A stretch of 64,000 nucleotides of DNA from Priestia megaterium (GCA_008180335.1 VTEF01000004.1:409061-473060); one strand, 5' to 3'; counted from the first letter of the stretch, positions 26,748 through 36,710 are shown. The notes: a model not told the origin generated them from the letters alone. Translations and numbers: made by a program.

Positions 26748-26833
26748 TGCTAATTTCATCATGTGATTGTAACGCTTTTCTACAAACTGTTCAATCAGTA
26801 ATGAAGTTTTGCTCGTAAAACTTTTCTCTCATT

Positions 26834-29350
26834 TTATGCTTCTTTGCCGCAGCAATTTTTATACTTTTTGCCACTTCCACAAATGCAAGAGTCATTTCTT
26901 CCGACATCAACCGCTTTTACTTTCGGCTTCTTTTTAGCTGGCGCATCTCCTTCTTTTGGATGAACAGCAGCCTGGCCTTTAGCCACTTCTTGGCGCTCAA
27001 GATTGTTATTAATCTCTGCTTTCATAATATACTTTGTCACTTCTTCTTCAATCGTCGCGATCATGTTCTCAAACATTGCAAATCCTTCCATTTGATACTC
27101 ACGAAGCGGATCTGTTTGTCCATACGCACGAAGGTGAATACCTTGACGAAGCTGATCCATCATATCGATGTGATCCATCCATTTTGAGTCAACGGCACGA
27201 AGTACAATGACTTTTTCAAACTCTCGCATTTGTTCTGAAGGAAGCTGATCTTCTTTTTCGTTATATCGAGCTTTTACATAATCAAGCAACAGTTCGACGA
27301 TTTCTTCCGGCTCTTTGCGACGAAGATCTTCTTCTGTTACTTGCCCTTCATCTAGCACATTCGCATTCACATAATCAACGATTGCTTGTAAGTTCCAATC
27401 CTCTTCTAACTCTTCACGTGGTGTATTTATCTCCACAACTCGCTGAAGTGTAGATGTTATCATACGCTCTACAATGTCACGTAGGTTTTCTGACTCTAGT
27501 ACTTCAAAACGTTGTTTATAAATTACTTCACGCTGTTGACGTAGGACATCATCATATTGAAGCAATTGCTTACGAGCGTCAAAGTTGTTACCTTCTACAC
27601 GCTTTTGAGCAGACTCTACAGCACGTGTTACAATTTTACTTTGAATAGGTTGTGAATCATCCATGCCAAGACGGTCCATCATTGCCATCATATTATCAGA
27701 GCCAAAGCGACGCATTAGCTCATCCTCCATTGATAAATAAAATTGTGACACCCCTGGATCTCCTTGACGACCTGCACGACCACGAAGCTGATTATCAATA
27801 CGGCGAGATTCGTGACGCTCTGTTCCGATAACCGCTAATCCACCGGCTTCAATCACACCTTCACCTAATTTGATATCTGTCCCACGCCCCGCCATGTTCG
27901 TTGCAATGGTTACAGCCCCTTTTTGACCTGCATTTTCAATAATCTCCGCTTCGCGCTCATGTTGCTTCGCATTTAAAACATGATGACGAATACCTTTTTT
28001 CTTTAAGAGGGCCGATAAAACTTCAGATGTTTCAATCGCTACTGTCCCAACTAGCACCGGTTGACCATTCGCATGCCGCTCTGCGATATCTTCAACAACA
28101 GCATTAAATTTACCTTCCATTGACTTATAAATTAAATCTGGTTTGTCATCACGTGCGATATCTCTATTCGTTGGGATAACAACAACTTGCATATTGTAAA
28201 TATTACGGAACTCTTCTTCTTCCGTTTTGGCTGTACCTGTCATACCTGATAATTTTTCATACATACGGAAATAGTTTTGGAATGTAATCGTTGCAAGTGT
28301 CATGCTTTCATTTTGAATATCGACATTCTCTTTTGCTTCAATTGCTTGATGTAACCCATCACTAAAACGGCGACCTTTCATTAAACGGCCTGTGAATTGG
28401 TCAACAATCACCACTTTTTCATCTTCTACTACATAGTCAACATCTCTTTGCATCGTGACATGTGCTTTTAATGCTTGATTAATATGGTGATTTAACGCAA
28501 CGTGGGTAATATCAAACAAGTTCTCAATTCCAAATGCCCGTTCAGCTTTTGACATTCCTTCTTCTGTCAACTGAACGCTTTTAGTTTTCACATCAAATGT
28601 ATAGTCCGTTTCTTTATCAAGCGTACGAACAAAGGCATTTGCTTGAATGTAAAGCGCTGTTGATTTTTGAGCCGTACCCGAAATAATTAACGGTGTACGT
28701 GCTTCATCAATTAAAATAGAATCCACTTCATCAATAACAGCAAAGTGCAGTGGTCGCTGAACCATTTGCTCTTTATACAACACCATGTTATCGCGCAAGT
28801 AGTCAAACCCTAACTCATTATTTGTACTATAGGTAATATCTGCGTTGTATGCTTCTTGCTTTTCTTCTCGTGTTAAACTATTCAAGTTTAATCCGACTGT
28901 TAACCCTAAAAACTCGTAAAGACGTCCCATTTCTGTCGCATCACGACTAGCTAAGTATTCATTAACTGTTACAACGTGCACACCTTTACCAGTAACAGCA
29001 TTTAAGTATACAGGCATAGTGGCGGTTAACGTTTTACCTTCCCCTGTTTTCATCTCTGAAATATTACCTTCGTGCAGCGAGATACCACCCATTAGCTGTA
29101 CTTTGTATGGATACATGCCTAATACACGTTTTGCTGCTTCACGTACAACTGCAAATGCTTCTGTTAACATCGCATCAAGAGATTCTCCGTTTTGGTAACG
29201 CTGTTGAAATTCAGCTGTTTTTTCACGAAGTTGTTCATCTGTTAAGGAAGCAATATCGGGACCTAGCGCATCAATTTGTTCAGCCATTTTTTCTAAACGA
29301 CCAATTTGGCGCTGGTTGCCATCGAACACTTTTTTAAATAATCCAAGCAT
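26834..29350 (-). CDS. secA: Preprotein translocase ATPase SecA
   Basis: SecA drives Sec-dependent export. The 838-residue product has Walker A MKTGEGKT near residue 101, [12 protein letters not shown] (Walker B) near 208, the [11 protein letters not shown] stretch, [12 protein letters not shown] near 488, and a C-terminal zinc-binding [14 protein letters not shown] tail that binds SecB-like partners or phospholipid. The ATG at 29350 follows GAGGAG. It would export the CtpB, M23 hydrolase and CAP proteins encoded nearby. Confidence 0.98.
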   Translation of the reverse strand: MLGLFKKVFDGNQRQIGRLEKMAEQIDALGPDIASLTDEQLREKTAEFQQRYQNGESLDAMLTEAFAVVREAAKRVLGMYPYKVQLMGGISLHEGNISEMKTGEGKTLTATMPVYLNAVTGKGVHVVTVNEYLASRDATEMGRLYEFLGLTVGLNLNSLTREEKQEAYNADITYSTNNELGFDYLRDNMVLYKEQMVQRPLHFAVIDEVDSILIDEARTPLIISGTAQKSTALYIQANAFVRTLDKETDYTFDVKTKSVQLTEEGMSKAERAFGIENLFDITHVALNHHINQALKAHVTMQRDVDYVVEDEKVVIVDQFTGRLMKGRRFSDGLHQAIEAKENVDIQNESMTLATITFQNYFRMYEKLSGMTGTAKTEEEEFRNIYNMQVVVIPTNRDIARDDKPDLIYKSMEGKFNAVVEDIAERHANGQPVLVGTVAIETSEVLSALLKKKGIRHHVLNAKQHEREAEIIENAGQKGAVTIATNMAGRGTDIKLGEGVIEAGGLAVIGTERHESRRIDNQLRGRAGRQGDPGVSQFYLSMEDELMRRFGSDNMMAMMDRLGMDDSQPIQSKIVTRAVESAQKRVEGNNFDARKQLLQYDDVLRQQREVIYKQRFEVLESENLRDIVERMITSTLQRVVEINTPREELEEDWNLQAIVDYVNANVLDEGQVTEEDLRRKEPEEIVELLLDYVKARYNEKEDQLPSEQMREFEKVIVLRAVDSKWMDHIDMMDQLRQGIHLRAYGQTDPLREYQMEGFAMFENMIATIEEEVTKYIMKAEINNNLERQEVAKGQAAVHPKEGDAPAKKKPKVKAVDVGRNDSCICGSGKKYKNCCGKEA

Positions 29351-29415
29351 GTTAAAACGCTCCTCTATTTATAATCGGTACATCACGTACTTTTTCATTC
29401 ATCTGTATCTTCTTC

Positions 29416-29444
29416 ATTATAAAACATTCTGAATAAAATTGTAA
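29416..29444 (-). promoter_or_regulatory. Candidate promoter of secA
   Basis: On the minus strand TTACAA (29439-29444), a 17-base spacer and a perfect TATAAT (29416-29421), about 65 bases before the secA start. The -35 matches only three of six bases. Confidence 0.45.
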
Positions 29445-29608
29445 CATTGCCGGTAAACAAGTAGCAACTTGTACCTATCTTGCTTTCTATTGTTAATGAA
29501 AAGAAACGATTAACTTTGCCGGTCGCCTCCTTCATTGTCTTCTTTGTATTTTACCTTTATACTAATCACACTGAGAAGGTCTATTGATCTAAGAAAGGAG
29601 AAAAGCGA

Positions 29609-30016
29609 TTGGACATTCGCCAAATAAAAAAAGAAGAAGCATGGACTATTCGCCATATCGCCATGTGGCCTGGCCAAAGCATTGACTATATCAAATTAAA
29701 AGAAGATGAGACAGGGATTCATTTTGGACTTTTAGATGAAGGTGAGCTACGCTCGGTTGTTTCACTCTTTATAAAAAAGGAAGAAGCTCAGTTTCGAAAA
29801 TTTGCCACGCTCCCTTCTCACCAAGGAAAAGGATATGGAACATATTTATTAAACCATGTCTTACATTCGGTAGAAAAACAAGGGGTTAAAAGAATATGGT
29901 GCAATGCTCGTCAAACAAAAGCCTCATTTTACAAAAAATTCGGCCTGATTCAAACTGAGCAAACTTTTCAAAAAGGCAAGATCACTTACATTATTATGGA
30001 ACGTTTTTTTAACTAG
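29609..30016 (+). CDS. GNAT-family N-acetyltransferase
   Basis: A 135-residue GNAT enzyme in an orientation opposite to its neighbours. The acetyl-CoA loop is visible as LPSHQGKGYGTYLLNHVLHSV (Q/RxxGxG/A pattern, residues about 75-95), followed by IWCNARQTKASFYKKFGL, typical of the C-terminal half of small GNATs. The start is a TTG at 29609 with AAAGGAG eight bases upstream. The acceptor is unknown. It shares a terminator with hpf on the other strand. Confidence 0.8.
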   Translation: MDIRQIKKEEAWTIRHIAMWPGQSIDYIKLKEDETGIHFGLLDEGELRSVVSLFIKKEEAQFRKFATLPSHQGKGYGTYLLNHVLHSVEKQGVKRIWCNARQTKASFYKKFGLIQTEQTFQKGKITYIIMERFFN

Positions 30017-30027
30017 CAGGAAAAATG

Positions 30028-30065
30028 AAAAGCAACAGCGCTTATTGAATAAACGCTGTTGCTTT
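30028..30065. terminator. Bidirectional terminator between GNAT gene and hpf
   Basis: The stem AAAGCAACAGCG/CGCTGTTGCTTT with an A-rich loop lies between two convergent stop codons and has A/T flanks on both sides. Confidence 0.85.
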
Positions 30066-30093
30066 CAGCTAAGCAAACATGTGAATCTATTTA

Positions 30094-30651
30094 TTAATTC
30101 GGTTCAATTAAACCATATCGACCATCTTTGCGACGATAGACGACATTGGTAATGTTTGTATCAGCATTTGTGAAAACGAAGAAGCTGTGACCAAGCATAT
30201 TCATTTGGAGGATTGCTTCTTCTGTATCCATTGGTTTTAAATTGAATCGTTTCGTACGGACGAGCTCTAATTCATCTTCTTCAGCTTCCGTTGCTACAGC
30301 TACGTTTGCATCACTTTTCAGTGCTGCAAAGATATATTTTTCTGCACCTTTTTCGCGCATTTTTCGGTTAACTTTTGTTTTATGTTTTCGAATTTGACGC
30401 TCTAATTTATCTAGGACAAGATCGACAGCTGCATATAAATCCGTATGCGTTTCTTCAGCCCTTAATACGAGGTCTGTCATTGGAATTGTAACTTCGATGA
30501 TTTGATCGTTATTATATACTTTTAAGTTCACATTTACATCAGCATTAGGTGTGCCATCGAAATAACGCTCTAACTTACTAAGCTTTTTTTCTGCGTAATC
30601 CCTAATTGCTGGAGTTACCTCAATGTTTTCGCCACGAATGTTGTACATCAT
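30094..30651 (-). CDS. hpf: Long-form ribosome hibernation promoting factor
   Basis: A 185-residue long HPF, which dimerises 70S ribosomes into inactive 100S particles. The N-terminal ribosome-binding domain (MYNIRGENIEVTPAIRDYAEKKLSKLERYF) is followed by a basic linker and a C-terminal dimerisation domain (VRTKRFNLKPMDTEEAILQMNMLGHSFFVF). It stands between fliT and the GNAT gene, as yvyD does in B. subtilis. A sigma-B promoter precedes it. Confidence 0.96.
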   Translation of the reverse strand: MMYNIRGENIEVTPAIRDYAEKKLSKLERYFDGTPNADVNVNLKVYNNDQIIEVTIPMTDLVLRAEETHTDLYAAVDLVLDKLERQIRKHKTKVNRKMREKGAEKYIFAALKSDANVAVATEAEEDELELVRTKRFNLKPMDTEEAILQMNMLGHSFFVFTNADTNITNVVYRRKDGRYGLIEPN

Positions 30652-30698
30652 GTTCGAACTCCCCCTTTAATACATTGCTATGCGTTTATATTTCTACA

Positions 30699-30724
30699 AT
30701 ACCCGACACTTTTCCTTCTTAAAC
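30699..30724 (-). promoter_or_regulatory. Sigma-B promoter of hpf
   Basis: On the minus strand GTTTAA (30719-30724), a 14-base spacer and GGGTAT (30699-30704), an exact consensus match, 48 bases before the start codon. The B. subtilis homologue is likewise sigma-B dependent. Confidence 0.85.
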
Positions 30725-30787
30725 TATAAATTTCTTTGAAAATTCATCGGATAAATTTTCGGTTTGAAAAAAGTCTATGTGAAAAGC

Positions 30788-30821
30788 AAAAAAAAAGACC
30801 TTCTTCATGTGAAGAAAGCTT
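30788..30821 (-). terminator. Terminator of the flaG-fliDST operon
   Basis: The stem CTTTCTTC/GAAGAAGG with loop ACAT is followed by TCTTTTTTTTT on the minus strand, about 30 bases after the fliT stop. Confidence 0.85.
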
Positions 30822-30849
30822 TATTTTTTTAGAATTTAGCACGGTTTAT

Positions 30850-31194
30850 TCAATTTCGCTTATCATAAAATGTCCCATCAAACGTCTCTCCTTCATAAGG
30901 ATTGACATATCGATTAACTTGTTGTTTTTTTATTTTCAACGTTTGAATATCACGAGCAATTTGTTGACGAATGTGTAAAAGCTCTCGGTCAATTAAGACA
31001 TTCATTTGAACAATTTTTTTACCTACTTCTTTTTCTTCTAATGAACTAGGTTTTTGTAACTGCTGCATGGCTTCTTGCCGTTTTGCTAACAGAGATTCTA
31101 ACGTATGAATAAACTGCTCACGGTTATGCTCATCGACAGGCTGCTGAACTAATTGGTGCAAGGCTGCTGTTAATTCATAAGTATGCTGTAGCAT
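30850..31194 (-). CDS. fliT: FliT-like flagellar chaperone
   Basis: A 114-residue, mostly helical, hydrophilic protein with no strong motif; identity rests on position directly after fliS in the flaG-fliD-fliS-fliT order and on size. FliT proteins chaperone FliD, the filament cap. Charged helices occur at residues about 1-45 and 55-95. It begins three bases after fliS, with the ribosome site inside fliS. Confidence 0.75.
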   Translation of the reverse strand: MLQHTYELTAALHQLVQQPVDEHNREQFIHTLESLLAKRQEAMQQLQKPSSLEEKEVGKKIVQMNVLIDRELLHIRQQIARDIQTLKIKKQQVNRYVNPYEGETFDGTFYDKRN

Positions 31195-31197
31195 CTG

Positions 31198-31596
31198 TTA
31201 TACTTGTCCGCCTTGTCTATACGTTTGTTGGCGGTGAACTTGAATAACTTGTTTCCATGCATCGCGAAATTCGACAACATACGCTTCGACTTCGTCTAAA
31301 ATCGACACATTATTTGTCGTATTTGCTTCGATTAAACGGCGGTTCATGTAATCATACATCACCATCATTTGTTGAGACACCTGAACTTGCGTATCTAAGG
31401 TAACCATGAGTTCTTGAATAATCTTTTGTGCTTTAATTAAGTTTGTGTTTTTAACCTCAATGTTTCGCTCTTGCATCGCTGCACGCCCAAGCTTAATAAA
31501 CTTAATGCAACCATTATATAACATCAGCGTTAACTCACCTGGTGAAGCAGTTTGCACTGCTCCTTGCTGATACGCTTGGTAAGGATTTGCTGCCAT
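31198..31596 (-). CDS. fliS: Flagellin export chaperone FliS
   Basis: FliS binds the C-terminus of flagellin and prevents early polymerisation. The start is taken at ATG 31596 (132 residues), with AAGGGGTG upstream; a GTG three codons earlier is in frame. The sequence NPYQAYQQGAVQTASPGELTLMLYNGCIKFIK is the classic N-terminal helix pair. This is the normal-position fliS; a second, divergent FliS lies next to flagellin at 47060-47491. Confidence 0.95.
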   Translation of the reverse strand: MAANPYQAYQQGAVQTASPGELTLMLYNGCIKFIKLGRAAMQERNIEVKNTNLIKAQKIIQELMVTLDTQVQVSQQMMVMYDYMNRRLIEANTTNNVSILDEVEAYVVEFRDAWKQVIQVHRQQTYRQGGQV

Positions 31597-31615
31597 GATC
31601 TTCACCCCTTATAAA

Positions 31616-33430
31616 TTAACTAAAATATTGCGACAACTGCATGCTTTGAGCATTTGAATTTTGAATCGCTTTTTCCATTGCGGTAAATTGCCGCCAATAG
31701 CGATCTTCTACTTGTTTTAATCGATCTTCAAAGCGTGTAATTTGACTATCAATATCACGTAAATCGCGCCCAAGGACAAATTGCGTATTCGTCCAAGTCG
31801 AACGGCCCGCCTTTTGTTCAATCTTGGATACAGTTTCAGTAATCGAGTCCCGTAATCGGCGAACAATACCTTTTTCACTCGTTGTATTACCGTCTTTTGA
31901 GAACATCTCCATTACTGACTGAAGGTCGTTGTCAAGTGCTTCTTTTAATTTCGTCTCGTTAATGACTAATTTTCCGCGCTCTCGATAGTTGTTGCTCGTT
32001 GAAATTCCAATGTCTGTTAGATGTTTAAACGAACCTGTCATACCTTCGACAACTCCATACCAATTAGAGCGAAGTTGATTTACACCACTTGATAAGAAGG
32101 AATCATTTCTTAATAGTCCACTTTGTGCTTTTTCATCCCACATTTCTGCTTGTTTATCACTTAAACTCTCTCGCTCTTCATCCGTTAATGGTTGATAATC
32201 ACGATACCGTTCTTCTGTTAACTTTCCGTTAACTTTGGCGATCAGATCATTATATTTTGTCACAAACTCTTTAATGTTATCAAATGCTTTTTGTGTATCA
32301 TTGGTAACACTCACGCGTACAGGATCTGTAAAGTTATCTTGAAGAGTATAAGTCACACCGCTTATAGTGAACGTATTGGATTTACGCGTCGTTGCCAGGC
32401 CATTAAGTTCAAATGAAGCATCTGTACCACTTGTTTCATTTGCTTCATTAAGCTTTAATACATCGGTTAAGAATAAACCATTAAGCTTCATTTGCGGATC
32501 GCCAGGAGCACTGCTGCTTGCTAACTTCCCTGTATCTTTTCGAGTCAGCATTACCTTATCAGTACCTTCATCATAAAAAGCGGAAATTCCTGCTTTTGAA
32601 TCACTAATCTTCGATAGAATCGTATTTAAAGATGTTGTACCGTCAAATTCAAAGTTCACTGCTCCATTTTCTTGTTCATCTTCAATTGGATTGCCGTCCT
32701 TGTCATACGTTGTAATCGAAAACGATACATAATGGTGTTGATAATTAAATGACTGAATTGTGCTTCCTTTGCTCAACTCTTGACCGAATGTCATATCCCC
32801 TGTGTTAACATCAATAAACACGTCATCTGCAGCTAAATTCGTTGCATCATCTGTACGAATATTATATATTTGATCATTTCCGTCTTTATCTTTTACAGTA
32901 ATCGTATTGCCATTTAGACTAGTGGCAACTAATGCGCCTTTAGCTAATTTTGCTTTTGTTGTATCACTGGTAATGGAAATAGCGCTTTGTGTTATATCTT
33001 TTTGCTGCCATACACCGTCTGCTTCACCAAAATTATTAAATTGGCCACGCTGCTCCCATAAACTCTTCGTTGGATCAATTTTGCTTCCTGCTGAGATAGT
33101 ATCACTCACATTTTGTGCGGATGTCGCCATCTGCACATTTGACAATGTATAAGTAGCATTGCCGGCTACAGATGTTGCGGTTGCCTTCACTTTCGTCTCA
33201 TCCGCTGATGATGTGTTTTTCACAAAATAAGATGATTGCAACGTCATATTAAACGCTGCGTCACTAAATTCTTTTAACAACCGGTTCATCTCCCGATACT
33301 GGTCACGCTGCCACTCTGTCGTTTGCTTTTTTTGTTTTATTTTATCAAGCGGGATACGCTCTGCTTTCATCAAATCGCTGACAAGCTGATCAATATCCAT
33401 CCCACTTGCTAAACCACCAATACGTACCAT
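31616..33430 (-). CDS. fliD: Flagellar filament cap protein FliD
   Basis: FliD caps the filament and directs flagellin assembly. The start is set at ATG 33430 (604 residues), with GGTGGT eight bases upstream, giving the typical MVRIGGLASGMDIDQLVSDLM. The C-terminal D0 helices (QVEDRYWRQFTAMEKAIQNSNAQSMQLSQYF) are intact. At about 604 residues it is some 100 longer than the B. subtilis protein; the surplus is in the variable middle (residues about 100-330). The second gene of the flaG operon. Confidence 0.95.
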   Translation of the reverse strand: MVRIGGLASGMDIDQLVSDLMKAERIPLDKIKQKKQTTEWQRDQYREMNRLLKEFSDAAFNMTLQSSYFVKNTSSADETKVKATATSVAGNATYTLSNVQMATSAQNVSDTISAGSKIDPTKSLWEQRGQFNNFGEADGVWQQKDITQSAISITSDTTKAKLAKGALVATSLNGNTITVKDKDGNDQIYNIRTDDATNLAADDVFIDVNTGDMTFGQELSKGSTIQSFNYQHHYVSFSITTYDKDGNPIEDEQENGAVNFEFDGTTSLNTILSKISDSKAGISAFYDEGTDKVMLTRKDTGKLASSSAPGDPQMKLNGLFLTDVLKLNEANETSGTDASFELNGLATTRKSNTFTISGVTYTLQDNFTDPVRVSVTNDTQKAFDNIKEFVTKYNDLIAKVNGKLTEERYRDYQPLTDEERESLSDKQAEMWDEKAQSGLLRNDSFLSSGVNQLRSNWYGVVEGMTGSFKHLTDIGISTSNNYRERGKLVINETKLKEALDNDLQSVMEMFSKDGNTTSEKGIVRRLRDSITETVSKIEQKAGRSTWTNTQFVLGRDLRDIDSQITRFEDRLKQVEDRYWRQFTAMEKAIQNSNAQSMQLSQYFS

Positions 33431-33445
33431 TTTCATTCACCACCG

Positions 33446-33781
33446 TTAAATTTTTTGATCAAATAACATTCCTAAAAATTTCTTTATCTCTACATGCATA
33501 TCTAATAGTTTTCGAGAAGGAATCTCTCGAATGACCTCATTTGTCTTTGTATCGACAACCTTTGCAAAGTATGTTTGTGATTGTTCGTGAAGCTCAAATT
33601 GAATCGAGACAAAGGTAGGGTCCAATATCTTGTTCAATGCCTTAATTTTCATTTCTACTTCTTCTTTCGTTGGTTCTTTTACTTTTTCACTGTCACTTTG
33701 TTTGTTTTCTTCACTAAGCTGCTTCACTTCTACGATGTTTGAGTTATGGAACGTTTTAGACGAAATGGATACCTGGTCCAT
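33446..33781 (-). CDS. flaG: FlaG family protein
   Basis: A 111-residue FlaG (YvyC) protein from ATG 33781, eight bases after GGGGAG; a GTG three codons earlier overlaps the ribosome site. The conserved part is the C-terminal half: LNKILDPTFVSIQFELHEQSQTYFAKVVDTKTNEVIREIPSRKLLDMHVEIKKF (ends given). The N-terminal half is charged and disordered. FlaG proteins influence filament length. It heads the fliDST operon behind a sigma-D promoter. Confidence 0.9.
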   Translation of the reverse strand: MDQVSISSKTFHNSNIVEVKQLSEENKQSDSEKVKEPTKEEVEMKIKALNKILDPTFVSIQFELHEQSQTYFAKVVDTKTNEVIREIPSRKLLDMHVEIKKFLGMLFDQKI

Positions 33782-33856
33782 TATAGCCACTCCCCTTCAC
33801 AACGTGAGACCTCTACTTACTAAAAAGTGAATTGGCTAAAATCACTCTTTTCTTTT

Positions 33857-33883
33857 GTATCGGAATATTAAAGAATTTCTTTA
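33857..33883 (-). promoter_or_regulatory. Sigma-D promoter of flaG-fliDST
   Basis: On the minus strand TAAA (33880-33883), a 15-base spacer and TCCGATAC (33857-33864), six of eight bases matching the GCCGATAT -10. It is about 75 bases before the flaG start. Confidence 0.75.
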
Positions 33884-34092
33884 TAGGCCAAAAGTTTACT
33901 TCCCTTAAAAACTTACTTATTTTATGTGCTCAGCTCAAGCTCATCATTCGAGAAGATAACTGAACCTTTATATAATTAGAAAAGAAGTTTCTTAGTTTCG
34001 AATCGTAAGACTTAATTTCGTTCCTTTAAAAACAGGCGTTATCACCTATTTCTGCTAAAGTGAAACGTTCATCAACATCGTGTAGGAAAAAG

Positions 34093-34124
34093 AAAAAAGA
34101 TCTTCTCGCTCGAGAAGACCTTTA
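34093..34124 (-). terminator. Terminator of the aromatic cassette
   Basis: The stem GGTCTTCTCG/CGAGAAGATC (with one mispair), followed by TTTTTTCTTTTTCC on the minus strand, lies about 100 bases after the dehydrogenase stop. Confidence 0.8.
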
Positions 34125-34221
34125 AAGGGGATAGGGGAATACCTTAGTAACAGGTTTTCCAGAAAGCTAGTTTTGTATACATAGATGTTGCCACTTTTCT
34201 CTATAAAATCTTTATTTTCTA

Positions 34222-35382
34222 TCAGTAACGAATCTGCCATTTGGCGCGCTTCTTAGGTGAGAAGAAACTATTGCGATTTTTTCTAGAATGGATTCGACTC
34301 TCACAAATATGATTTGCAGCTTCGATAGTCGTTATATTTTTCTCCTTTGCTTGCAAAAACACTTCAAGCAGTGAATGGTAGATTGTTTTTGTCTTATTTA
34401 AAACACGCTCTTTATTCGGACCGTATAATTCATCTGATACTTGAATGATTCCCCCGCTATTTACAATATAATCAGGCGCATAAAGGATACCTTTTTCCTT
34501 TAAAACAAGCGCGTGACTTTCGTGTAACAATTGATTGTTCGCTGCTCCTGTAATCGCTTTCACTTTCAGCTGTTCAATCGTTTGATCATTAATAATACCG
34601 CCAATGGCACATGGAACAAATACATCTGCCTTCACACCATAAATTTCCTCACCTTTTACAGCGATCGCTTTTCTCCCTATTGCTTCAGCTTTTTTAACAA
34701 TTTCGCTAACTGCTTCTTCATTTACATCTGTTACATATAAACCTGCACCTTGTTCTAGTAGATGTTCTGCTACTTTAAAACCCACTTTACCTAACCCTTG
34801 GATAGAAAAAAGCTTTCCGCTTAAATCTTCATGCCCCCACAATGTTTTGGCAACGGCTTGGATGCTATAAAGAACACCAAGAGCAGTAGGAATAGATGTT
34901 TCTCCTCCGCCGCCGTATTCCTCTGGTAACCCTGCAATACAATTTGTTTCTTTATAGGAGTGAACAAAATCTTCTAAAACGGTTCCCATATCTGTTCCTG
35001 TATAAAAGCGACCATTTAATGAATCAATAAACTGGCCATATGCTCTGAATAGTTCAGGGGTTTTATCTTTTGTAGGATCGCCAATAATCACAGCTTTCCT
35101 ACCGCCAAAATCAACATCCGCAGCAGCGCATTTATAGGTCATTCCTTTTGATAAACGCAGCACGTCTTCTAATGCTTCTTCAACAGTTTCATAGTCTCGC
35201 ATTCTTGTACCGCCTAAAGCTGGCCCTAAGGTCGTATCATGTATGGCAATAATTGCTTTTAGTCCTGTTTCGGGATCGTTACAAAATAACACTTGCTCAT
35301 GCTCTTGCATCTTTTCAAATAAATTCATTGAAATCGGTGATGATAATTGCTTTTTCTCTGATAATAAAGCTGGATTTTTCAT
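34222..35382 (-). CDS. pdh: Phenylalanine dehydrogenase
   Basis: This ELFV-family enzyme interconverts phenylalanine and phenylpyruvate with NAD. From ATG 35382 (GGAGGAG upstream) it has 386 residues. It resembles the phenylalanine dehydrogenases of B. badius and Lysinibacillus along its length ([45 protein letters not shown]-terminal RNSFF...KAKW-like end). Substrate Lys84 is in GMTYK and catalytic Lys96 in DFGGRK; the residue before Lys96 is Arg, where relatives have Gly. The nucleotide-binding GLGKVG loop is intact. Leucine dehydrogenase is a less likely alternative. It follows hppD, which uses hydroxyphenylpyruvate. Confidence 0.85.
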   Translation of the reverse strand: MKNPALLSEKKQLSSPISMNLFEKMQEHEQVLFCNDPETGLKAIIAIHDTTLGPALGGTRMRDYETVEEALEDVLRLSKGMTYKCAAADVDFGGRKAVIIGDPTKDKTPELFRAYGQFIDSLNGRFYTGTDMGTVLEDFVHSYKETNCIAGLPEEYGGGGETSIPTALGVLYSIQAVAKTLWGHEDLSGKLFSIQGLGKVGFKVAEHLLEQGAGLYVTDVNEEAVSEIVKKAEAIGRKAIAVKGEEIYGVKADVFVPCAIGGIINDQTIEQLKVKAITGAANNQLLHESHALVLKEKGILYAPDYIVNSGGIIQVSDELYGPNKERVLNKTKTIYHSLLEVFLQAKEKNITTIEAANHICESRIHSRKNRNSFFSPKKRAKWQIRY

Positions 35383-35544
35383 ATTTACTCCTCCTGCAAT
35401 CATTTATATTTTCTCTTTATACTCGTTATTGATTAACAATTTTCTCCGTATCATCAACAAAATTTTCTTCAAAACTAATTACAGCATTATCGGTATCATC
35501 AATCGGTGCCAATCCAATCCTTGTGTAACCATAGAAGATAGCTA

Positions 35545-36618
35545 CTAAGCTTTAAAGTTTCCTTCCCCGAATCCACGAGAGCCTTTTCGCTGAATAATTT
35601 CAAAGAATAATGTCGGACGGTCCACAATCGGTTTTGTAAAGATTTGCAATAAATATCCTTCCTCATCACGATCGACTAAAATTTTTAACTCGCGAAGCTT
35701 TTCAATATCTTCATCAATCTTTCCGACACGTTCAGTTAACATATCATAGTAACTATCCGGAGTATCAAGAAAATCAATTCCATTATCACGCAGAGCCTTA
35801 ACCGTACCAATTAAATCATTTGTTAATAATGCAATGTGCTGAACCCCAGCTCCATTGTAGTAATCTAAGTATTCTTGAATTTGTGATTTTCGTTTTCCGT
35901 CTGCTGGCTCGTTAATGGGGAACTTAATTCGGCCTCCATTATGCATAACCTTTGACATTAACGCCGAATATTCCGTACTAATGTCTTCATCATCAAAATG
36001 AATCAATTTCTTGAAGCCCATTACGTTCTCATAGTAAGAAACCCACTCTTCCATTTCTTCTACATTTCCTACAACATGGTCAACACCAATAAGACCGCTT
36101 TCTTCATTTGAGATGGTAAACTCAACAGGCTGATAGCCAGGCATAAATAAGCCTTTAAAGTTTTTTCGTTCAATTAATGTGTGAATCGTATCTCCGTATG
36201 TACCAATGATCGCTTTTTTAACTGTACCAAACTCATCCTTATACTCCTTAGGTGCCATAATGGGAATACCTCCACGTTCAACCGCACCGCTGTAAGCGAT
36301 TTCAACATTATCTACACGTAAAGCAATATCTTTCACACCATCTCCGTGTTTTTTAATAAACTCAGCCACAGGATGATTCGAGTCTAAAGCACCGGAAATG
36401 ACAAAGCGAATTTTTTTCTGTTCAATGACACATGAGGTCTTGTCGCGCTGGCCGGTTTCTAATCCAGCATATGCAATTGGACGAAAGCCAAAACCTTTAC
36501 ATAAATAATGAGTAGATTGTTTTGCATTCCCTACATAAAACTCAATGTAATCAACGTCTTGAACTGGAAATATTTCTTGATCTTGCACCTTGTTTTCAAG
36601 TATTTGTTGTTTTTGCAT
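35545..36618 (-). CDS. hppD: 4-hydroxyphenylpyruvate dioxygenase
   Basis: HPPD is an iron(II) enzyme converting 4-hydroxyphenylpyruvate to homogentisate in tyrosine breakdown. From ATG 36618 (GGAGG upstream) it has 357 residues in two VOC domains. The iron ligands are in GVDHVVGNV (about residue 183), GVQHIALLTND (about 266) and FFEIIQRKGSRGFGEGNFKA at the C-terminus, the last containing the Glu ligand. No homogentisate dioxygenase is in this window. A sigma-A promoter and a cre-like site lie upstream. Confidence 0.95.
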   Translation of the reverse strand: MQKQQILENKVQDQEIFPVQDVDYIEFYVGNAKQSTHYLCKGFGFRPIAYAGLETGQRDKTSCVIEQKKIRFVISGALDSNHPVAEFIKKHGDGVKDIALRVDNVEIAYSGAVERGGIPIMAPKEYKDEFGTVKKAIIGTYGDTIHTLIERKNFKGLFMPGYQPVEFTISNEESGLIGVDHVVGNVEEMEEWVSYYENVMGFKKLIHFDDEDISTEYSALMSKVMHNGGRIKFPINEPADGKRKSQIQEYLDYYNGAGVQHIALLTNDLIGTVKALRDNGIDFLDTPDSYYDMLTERVGKIDEDIEKLRELKILVDRDEEGYLLQIFTKPIVDRPTLFFEIIQRKGSRGFGEGNFKA

Positions 36619-36710
36619 AATAACAACCTCCTGTTTTTTCTCATTTTTCACCTTAAATTAAGATTTTTTAAACACTTTTGAATAATTTAATAATTTTAGG
36701 AGCCACCGTC

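Larger units (their letters stand above)
33782..34221. other. Intergenic region between the phenylalanine dehydrogenase gene and flaG
   Basis: About 440 bases with no gene. It holds the sigma-D promoter of flaG (33857-33883) and the terminator of the aromatic cassette (34093-34124). In B. subtilis hag ends here; I see no flagellin remnant. A short frame at 34055-34240 overlaps the terminator and is a shadow. Confidence 0.6.

Noticed and set aside
34055-34240. 61-codon minus-strand frame overlapping the end of the dehydrogenase gene
   Set aside because: It covers the terminator and has no ribosome site.
35500-35515. TTGGCAC on the minus strand, similar to a sigma-54 -24 element, upstream of the phenylalanine dehydrogenase gene
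   Set aside because: The -12 GC is missing: GG-N10 is followed by TG. No full sigma-54 promoter results.
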